DNA of 10,176 bases from Thermoplasmata archaeon (GTDB lineage Archaea; Thermoplasmatota; Thermoplasmata; Lutacidiplasmatales; UBA184): assembly GCA_021823085.1 (NCBI GenBank), contig JAKAPG010000044.1, forward strand, positions 1 to 10,176, in the 5' to 3' direction. The translations under genes and the position numbers were made by a program. The notes beneath the pieces were generated by a model. The model did not search any database and was not told where the DNA came from. It was given only the letters and a program-made list of their open reading frames with translations. Each line of letters begins with the position of its first letter. Position 1 is the stretch's first letter. This document shows positions 6,291 through 10,176 of this stretch, piece by piece.

Positions 6291-6298
6291 GTATTAAG
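6291..6298 (+). promoter_or_regulatory. putative TATA box for the protease-priL operon
   Basis: gtattaag is an isolated A/T-rich element about 48 nt before ATG 6342. Transcription would begin near 6320, giving a leader of about 20 nt that starts around the GGAGG at 6321-6325. Confidence 0.5.
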
Positions 6299-6341
6299 TG
6301 AGCTCTCGCTCGAGAAACGAGGAGGCGCCAGGACGACCCTA

Positions 6342-7688
6342 ATGCTCAACGGCTACGAGATTGCAGGGCTCGTGGTCCTCGCCTACGCGGTCGCCGTCTA
6401 TCTCCTGTGGCGGGTTGGCCGGATCGGCAAGGAGCGGACGCTCTCGTTCTTCGGCCCGGCCCTGATGATCAAGACGAAGCGCGGCCGCGACCTCATCGAC
6501 CGGGTCGGCCGGCGGGCGCGAGGCTGGTCCGTCGCCGGGGACATCGCGATCCTGCTCAGCGTGGTCGCGATGGGGGCGATGGTGGCGCTCCTCGCCCTGG
6601 ACGCCATCGCGAGCGTGCATACGAGCGCCGCCCACGCGCCGGGCATCCAAGAAGCGCTGGGCATCCCCGGATTGAACCCCATCATCCCCCTGGGCTACGG
6701 GATCGTCGCGCTGGTGGTGGGGGTGGCGCTGCACGAGCTCTTCCACGGATTCGTCGCCCGCTCCCAGAAGATCGGCGTGAAGAGCCTCGGGATCCTCTGG
6801 TGCGTCGTCCCGGTGGGCGCCTTCGTCGAGCAGGACGATGCCGACATGGAGCGGGCGGACCGACGCCGGCGCGACCGCGTCGCCGCCGCCGGGATCTTCG
6901 CGAATTTCCTCATCGGCGTCATCTGCTTCCTCCTCATGAGCGGCCTTGTCGCGACGTCCGTGGTCCCGAACGCGAACGGCGTGGGCGTCGTCGGGGTTCT
7001 GGCGGGAACCCCGGCGCAGAGCACGGGCATGGGGGCGGGGGACATCATCGTGAGCGTCAATCACACGGCCACGACCACGAACGCCGAGCTTCAGTCGGCC
7101 CTCGCGTCGACCGCGCCGAACACGACCATACCTATCCAGTACTACTCGCCGGCCGTCGGCCGTCTCGTGATACGGAACGTGACGCTCACCGCGGAGTCGA
7201 CCTACACGCACAACCCGGCCGACTCGCACACCGGCTTCCTCGGGGTCTCGCTCTCCTTCCTCACACCGGCCCAACTCGCGGCGACGTTCGTGGACCCCTT
7301 CTCCAGCTCTTCGAACCCGTTGATCGGCGGGATCAACTGGCTCGTGCTGCCCATCGCCGGTCTCCAACCGATCGCCGGGGGACCGCAGGCGTTCTTCCAC
7401 TTCACCGGACCCCTCGCCGGTACGAACGCCGACACGACGTGGATCGGGCTCAACCTGCTCTATTGGTTCGCGTGGATGAACTTCCTGCTCGGCGCTTCCA
7501 ACGCGCTTCCCCTGATTCCGCTGGACGGTGGGCTGCTCGTCCGGGACTATGCGGCGTCCCTTGCGGCGCGGGTCAAGCGCGGATGGAACAGCGCCCGTCT
7601 CGACCAGTTCGGCGGTTCTGTCGCGGTGGTCTCCTCGTTTCTCATCGTCCTACTGATCCTATGGCTCTTCGTGGGTCCGCGCCTGTAG
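6342..7688 (+). CDS. M50-family intramembrane metalloprotease with PDZ-like region (site-2 protease type)
   Basis: This 448-aa polytopic membrane protein belongs to the zinc metalloprotease family that cuts other proteins within the membrane. The zinc motif is HELFH (131-135) in a hydrophobic segment. The second active-site motif NALPLIPLDGG (387-397) supplies the Asp ligand (Asp395). Membrane segments are likely at about 4-24, 64-88, 117-139, 181-207, 370-392 and 425-445. A soluble insert between the two motifs contains a PDZ-like region (about 212-285: VGVLAGTPAQSTGMGAGDII and following), then a Ser/Thr/Asn-rich segment. Both catalytic motifs are intact, so activity is expected; the substrate is unknown, and archaeal homologues are generally not assigned one. 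The ATG lies in a short leader after a TATA-like box. Its last 28 nt overlap the start of priL, tying expression of the two genes together. Confidence 0.93.
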   Translation: MLNGYEIAGLVVLAYAVAVYLLWRVGRIGKERTLSFFGPALMIKTKRGRDLIDRVGRRARGWSVAGDIAILLSVVAMGAMVALLALDAIASVHTSAAHAPGIQEALGIPGLNPIIPLGYGIVALVVGVALHELFHGFVARSQKIGVKSLGILWCVVPVGAFVEQDDADMERADRRRRDRVAAAGIFANFLIGVICFLLMSGLVATSVVPNANGVGVVGVLAGTPAQSTGMGAGDIIVSVNHTATTTNAELQSALASTAPNTTIPIQYYSPAVGRLVIRNVTLTAESTYTHNPADSHTGFLGVSLSFLTPAQLAATFVDPFSSSSNPLIGGINWLVLPIAGLQPIAGGPQAFFHFTGPLAGTNADTTWIGLNLLYWFAWMNFLLGASNALPLIPLDGGLLVRDYAASLAARVKRGWNSARLDQFGGSVAVVSSFLIVLLILWLFVGPRL

Positions 7689-8860
7689 ACGAAGCCGCGC
7701 TGTGGGGGGAGTATCCCTTCCTCCCCGGCGCCGAACGCCTCGTCGGGGAGCTCGCGATCTCGATCCGGGACCTGATCACCGACCCCCGGTACGACCCGGT
7801 TCGCTCGATCGGACGCGCGCGAGCGCTCGCCGGCGCCGACGATCCGCGAGGGACCGCAGCGCTGGACGAGCTCGCGAGTGCACGTCCGCAGGAGCGCTAT
7901 CTTTCGTTCCTCTTCGCAAGGCTCCTGCTCGCCTCGGCCCCCGCGCCCGCGGCCCTGAGAAGGTGGGCCGTTGCCGAAGCCAAGCGCGCGTACGACCGCC
8001 TGGCGGACGTTCCGTTCGACGAGCTCGTGGAGGTCGCGCGAAGGCTCGGATGCCCCCTCCGGGAAGAGCCGGGCGCCCGCCTCTCGATCGACCTCGCCGA
8101 CTACGTCCGGCTCTCGGTGCCGATCCGCGAAGCGAAGTTCCGCCTCGCCGCACAACCGCTTCGCCACGGCCGGATCGCCCTGGATCGGGCCCGCGCGGCC
8201 CGCCTTCTCGAGGAGGCTGTCCGGATCGAGCTTGCCCGTCCCCGTCCGATGGCCGCGGAGGTCGAGAGGCTCGTGCGCACCCGCGAATCGGCGGCGCTCG
8301 AGGAACTGGCCCGTCGTGTCCCGGTCCCACGCGGTCGAGGCCCAGAGGAGCCCGCGAGATTGCGACCGGACCTCTTCCCTCCCTGCATCAGGAAGATGCG
8401 ACGAACGCTCGAGGTCGGAGAGAACCTGTCCCACGCCGGACGATTCGCCCTCGCCGCGTTCCTGCACCGCGCGGGCGCGGACGAGGAGACGATCGTCGAC
8501 GCCTACCGGGGGGCGCCGGACTTCGATGAGTCCATCACGCGCTACCAGGTCGACCACATCACCCACCACGAGGGGGGCCGGGGGTACGAACCCCCGGAGT
8601 GCGCGACGCTGCGCTCCCACGGGCTGTGTGTGCGCGAGGGCGACCCGGGCGCTCCGAGCCCGGCGGACCGCGCGCGCGACCCCCTCTGCTTCGAGCCGGA
8701 CCTTCGGCATCCGCTGCAGTACTACCGGATCCGGGGCGGACGGATCGTCGCCGATCCGGAACGGGAGGAGCGCGCGCGACCGGCTACGTCGGCGGGGGAG
8801 CGAGGCGCGCGTAGACCCGACGGGCCCGAGAAAACGCGGTCCACTGACCGGCGACGATGA
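7661..8860 (+). CDS. priL: DNA primase large subunit PriL (Fe-S protein)
   Basis: PriL is the regulatory subunit of the archaeal/eukaryotic-type primase, which with PriS makes RNA/DNA primers for replication. The product has 399 residues. The helical N-terminal domain begins with the typical YPFLPGAERLV (18-28). The C-terminal Fe-S domain has FPPCIRKM (Cys242), HAGRFALAAFL (258-268), DHITHHEGGRGYEPPECATLRSHGLC (written here as DHITHHEG then YEPPECATL; Cys314 and Cys323) and PLCFEPDLRHPLQYY (Cys343). These four cysteines are the expected 4Fe-4S ligands. The frame is open far upstream, but that part is only the shifted reading of the protease gene. ATG 7661 is the sole sensible start, although no ribosome site is visible, so coupling to the overlapping protease gene (28 nt) is likely. 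Residues after about 368 are a charged, probably non-conserved tail; the last 77 nt overlap the convergent lipid gene. PriS is not in the window. Confidence 0.95.
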   Translation: MALRGSAPVDEAALWGEYPFLPGAERLVGELAISIRDLITDPRYDPVRSIGRARALAGADDPRGTAALDELASARPQERYLSFLFARLLLASAPAPAALRRWAVAEAKRAYDRLADVPFDELVEVARRLGCPLREEPGARLSIDLADYVRLSVPIREAKFRLAAQPLRHGRIALDRARAARLLEEAVRIELARPRPMAAEVERLVRTRESAALEELARRVPVPRGRGPEEPARLRPDLFPPCIRKMRRTLEVGENLSHAGRFALAAFLHRAGADEETIVDAYRGAPDFDESITRYQVDHITHHEGGRGYEPPECATLRSHGLCVREGDPGAPSPADRARDPLCFEPDLRHPLQYYRIRGGRIVADPEREERARPATSAGERGARRPDGPEKTRSTDRRR

Positions 8861-9449
8861 AGTAGACCAGTACGACGTCGATCACGGTGAACGGGAACCC
8901 GTTCAGCGCGAAGCGAGCCCACGGCTCGCTCGGCGCCCAAGGCCACGGCAACGTCCAGAGGAATTCGAGGAAGACGGCCAGGCACAACAGGACGAGCCGA
9001 TCGGCGCGCGTGAGCAAGCCGCCGTACATCCTCCCTTGTCCCACCGCCTCCGCCTGGGTGCCCATGTAGCTCGTCAGCAGCAGGCTCGCGAGCGCGAGCA
9101 GCGCGATCACCGGGTTGGCGTAGCTCGAGACCGCGATCCCGATAACGAGGAGGGTGTCCGCGTACCGATCGAGGACATGGTCGAGGAAGTTCCCGCGTAC
9201 GCTCGCACGGTTCGTGCGACGCGCCACCTCGCCGTCGATCACGTCGAACGCGCCGCCGACGAGGATGAGGGCCGCGGCCGGAAGGAAGAGGACCGGGCTC
9301 GTCCAACGCACGAGGCTCGCGAGGACCGCCGCCGTCGCCAACAGCCCGAAGGCGACCCAGCTCAGGGTGTTCGGCGAATAGGAGAGGTACGGGCGGCAGA
9401 TCCGTTCGAGATACGGCTCCAGGCGCCGCCGGTATCCCTCGAGGACCAT
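8784..9449 (-). CDS. CDP-alcohol phosphatidyltransferase family; probable archaetidylinositol phosphate synthase
   Basis: This 221-aa integral membrane enzyme swaps CMP of a CDP-activated lipid for an alcohol headgroup. The full family signature D-x2-DG-x2-AR-x8-G-x3-D-x3-D is present at residues 69-94 (DVIDGEVARR, then GNFLDHVLD), with Asp69, Asp72, Asp90 and Asp94 as metal/catalytic residues. About six hydrophobic helices surround it. The length and the amphipathic start YRRRLEPYLERICRPYLSY fit archaeal archaetidylinositol phosphate synthase, which uses CDP-archaeol and inositol 1-phosphate; other headgroups (glycerol phosphate, serine) cannot be excluded. ATG 9449 is the only suitable start; the frame extends upstream only as a shadow of the kinase gene, whose stop is 8 nt before. 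The gene ends the glyA-kinase-lipid operon and overlaps the 3' end of priL tail-to-tail. Confidence 0.92.
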   Translation of the reverse strand: MVLEGYRRRLEPYLERICRPYLSYSPNTLSWVAFGLLATAAVLASLVRWTSPVLFLPAAALILVGGAFDVIDGEVARRTNRASVRGNFLDHVLDRYADTLLVIGIAVSSYANPVIALLALASLLLTSYMGTQAEAVGQGRMYGGLLTRADRLVLLCLAVFLEFLWTLPWPWAPSEPWARFALNGFPFTVIDVVLVYFIVAGQWTAFSRARRVYARLAPPPT

Positions 9450-9457
9450 GGGATCGG

Positions 9458-10045
9458 TTACTGCGACCAGTCCAAAAGATGCTCGGCCACGCGGTCCTCC
9501 CTCAGCCAGTCGATCGGGTGACGAGGGTGGGACATCGTTCGCCGGATCCTCGCGCGGAGCGCGCGGGCGAGCTCTTCCGGGGAACGGGCGGTGGTGTCGA
9601 TCTCGGACCACGGAAGGCCGGCCGCCCGGACCTCGTCGGCGACGACGCCCAACGCCTCGGCGAGGGCGTTCTCCCTGCGGTCTGCCGCCGAGCCTCTCCG
9701 GGCCCGGGCCAAACGGCGATAGAGCTCGGTGGGCCGGCATCGCAGCACGATGGCGGAGTCCACGGGAAGGAGGTGGGCGAGATGCCCCACGACGAGCTCG
9801 GTGCGGACCGGCCGGTTCCTTCGCATGGCTCTCGAGAGCCGCGGAACGTCGATGACCCAACCGCGGCCCGAGCGGCGTGCCGCGCGGAAGTTCTGAGCGA
9901 TGTCGTACACCTCGAGGCAGGGCACCCCGGGGGCGAGCCGAGCGGCGACGGAGCTCTTGCCGGTCCCGGGCGTACCCGTGATTGCGATGCGGCGAGCCGG
10001 GCCGCGCGCTACACGAACTTGAGGCCGACGAAGGTTCTTCGCCAC
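9458..10045 (-). CDS. AK6/Fap7-type adenylate kinase (NMP kinase)
   Basis: This 195-aa P-loop kinase of the archaeal AK6 (Fap7/hCINAP) family converts AMP plus ATP to ADP. Eukaryotic relatives assist the final maturation of the small ribosomal subunit, a role often inferred for archaea. The Walker A motif ITGTPGTGKSS covers residues 22-32. WVIDVPRL (63-70) matches the family's DVDxL region. GHLAHLLP (87-94) is characteristic of archaeal members, followed by IVLRCRPTELYRRL (99-112), ENALAEALGVV (125-135) and IDTTARSPEEL (149-159). A C-terminal extension (HPIDWLREDRVAEHLLDW) is typical of several archaeal versions. The GTG start has GGAGGT six nt upstream (10052-10057). It overlaps the end of glyA by 37 nt, so about 18 residues precede the first strand, a little more than usual. 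Confidence 0.92.
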   Translation of the reverse strand: MAKNLRRPQVRVARGPARRIAITGTPGTGKSSVAARLAPGVPCLEVYDIAQNFRAARRSGRGWVIDVPRLSRAMRRNRPVRTELVVGHLAHLLPVDSAIVLRCRPTELYRRLARARRGSAADRRENALAEALGVVADEVRAAGLPWSEIDTTARSPEELARALRARIRRTMSHPRHPIDWLREDRVAEHLLDWSQ

Positions 10046-10176
10046 GCGCGGACCTCCCGGGTCACGGTCGGCGTGCCCCGACTCCCTCGCTCGAGCAGGT
10101 CGGCGAGCCGGGGCATGTCCTGCGGCGTGAGTCCGAGGCGGGCAGCTTCCGCCGTTCCGAGACGGCCGACGAGATC
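10009..10176 (-). CDS. glyA: serine hydroxymethyltransferase, C-terminal end only
   Basis: The minus strand is open from the window edge to a TAG at 10009-10011, giving the last 55 residues of a gene that starts outside. They include GRLGTAEAARLGLTPQDMPR, then LADLLERG, and end TREVRAWRRTFVGLKFV. The pattern matches archaeal serine hydroxymethyltransferase C-termini (R-x-GT-x-E-x2-R-x-G-(M/L)-x3-(E/D)M, acidic/hydrophobic helix, then V-x2-(F/W)-(K/R)-x-x-F-x2-(L/V)-(K/H)-(Y/F)). The enzyme interconverts serine and glycine with tetrahydrofolate or methanopterin. With so little sequence the call rests on this ending alone. It heads the operon here and overlaps the kinase start by 37 nt. Confidence 0.7.
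   Translation of the reverse strand, partial: DLVGRLGTAEAARLGLTPQDMPRLADLLERGSRGTPTVTREVRAWRRTFVGLKFV
10052..10057 (-). promoter_or_regulatory. Shine-Dalgarno site fixing the GTG start of the kinase
   Basis: The minus-strand GGAGGT lies 6 nt before GTG 10045, within the glyA coding end. It supports this start; there is no other start codon in frame before the P-loop. Confidence 0.7.

Larger units (their letters stand above)
6119..6341. other. intergenic region between divergent genes, with C-rich structured block
   Basis: These 223 nt separate the 79-aa gene from the protease gene. Besides one TATA-like box for each direction, they hold a C-rich (minus-strand G-rich) block at about 6224-6285 with overlapping inverted repeats and a 10-bp direct repeat. 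I could not fold it into a tRNA or other known RNA, and open frames across it read as low-complexity shadows. Confidence 0.6.

Noticed and set aside
6407..7660. Long open frame continuous with priL, suggesting an 817-aa protein
   Set aside because: The part before 7661 is an Arg/Gly/Pro-rich shifted reading of the M50 protease gene, whose own frame has clear membrane segments and catalytic motifs. PriL homology begins after ATG 7661.
7547..8710. 387-aa open frame on the minus strand opposite priL
   Set aside because: It is a codon-bias shadow without recognisable motifs; the plus strand carries the primase cysteines and conserved stretches.
9450..9860. N-terminal extension of the CDP-alcohol phosphotransferase
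   Set aside because: The extra residues are a shifted reading of the adenylate kinase gene; the family's usual length is met from ATG 9449.

Overview
The window is a gene-dense, G+C-rich stretch (about two thirds G+C by eye) from an archaeon. The evidence is an archaeal/eukaryotic DNA primase large subunit with its four Fe-S cysteines, an archaeal RtcB RNA ligase, an AK6/Fap7-type adenylate kinase, a CDP-alcohol phosphotransferase of the archaetidylinositol-phosphate-synthase kind, and TATA-like boxes about 27-33 nt (48 nt in one case) upstream of several starts. The gene styles would fit a high-GC Thermoplasmatota lineage, but that placement is inference and no marker in the window proves it.

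Layout. (1) 2-3429, plus strand: a biotin-dependent carboxyl-transfer cluster. It holds a 5'-truncated acyl-CoA carboxyltransferase (PccB/MmdA/12S type), a pyruvate/oxaloacetate carboxyltransferase subunit (PycB/OadA/5S type) with a TTG start, and a biotin carrier protein. The three parts correspond to those of methylmalonyl-CoA:pyruvate transcarboxylase, though they could also serve separate carboxylases whose biotin carboxylase lies outside the window. (2) 3435-3851, minus: a small two-helix membrane protein with a C-terminal zinc ribbon, divergent from rtcB. (3) 3949-5400, plus: rtcB, probably on a leaderless mRNA. An unrecognised 121-aa protein follows (5510-5875), converging on an unrecognised 79-aa protein on the minus strand (5879-6118). 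(4) 6119-6341: an intergenic region with two opposed promoters and a C-rich block of overlapping inverted repeats. (5) 6342-8860, plus: an M50 (site-2 protease type) membrane protease with a PDZ-like region, overlapped by priL. (6) 8784-10176, minus: the operon glyA (3' end only), AK6-type adenylate kinase and CDP-alcohol phosphotransferase. Its last gene runs tail-to-tail into the end of priL with a 77-nt overlap.

How the genes relate. The first block is central carbon metabolism: carboxyl transfer between acyl-CoA and 2-oxoacids through biotin. The rest is a compact archaeal housekeeping mix of tRNA splicing/RNA repair, intramembrane proteolysis, replication priming, one-carbon metabolism, ribosome-linked nucleotide kinase and ether-lipid headgroup synthesis. 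Most genes abut or overlap. No mobile element, tRNA, rRNA, CRISPR array or clear frameshift was seen.
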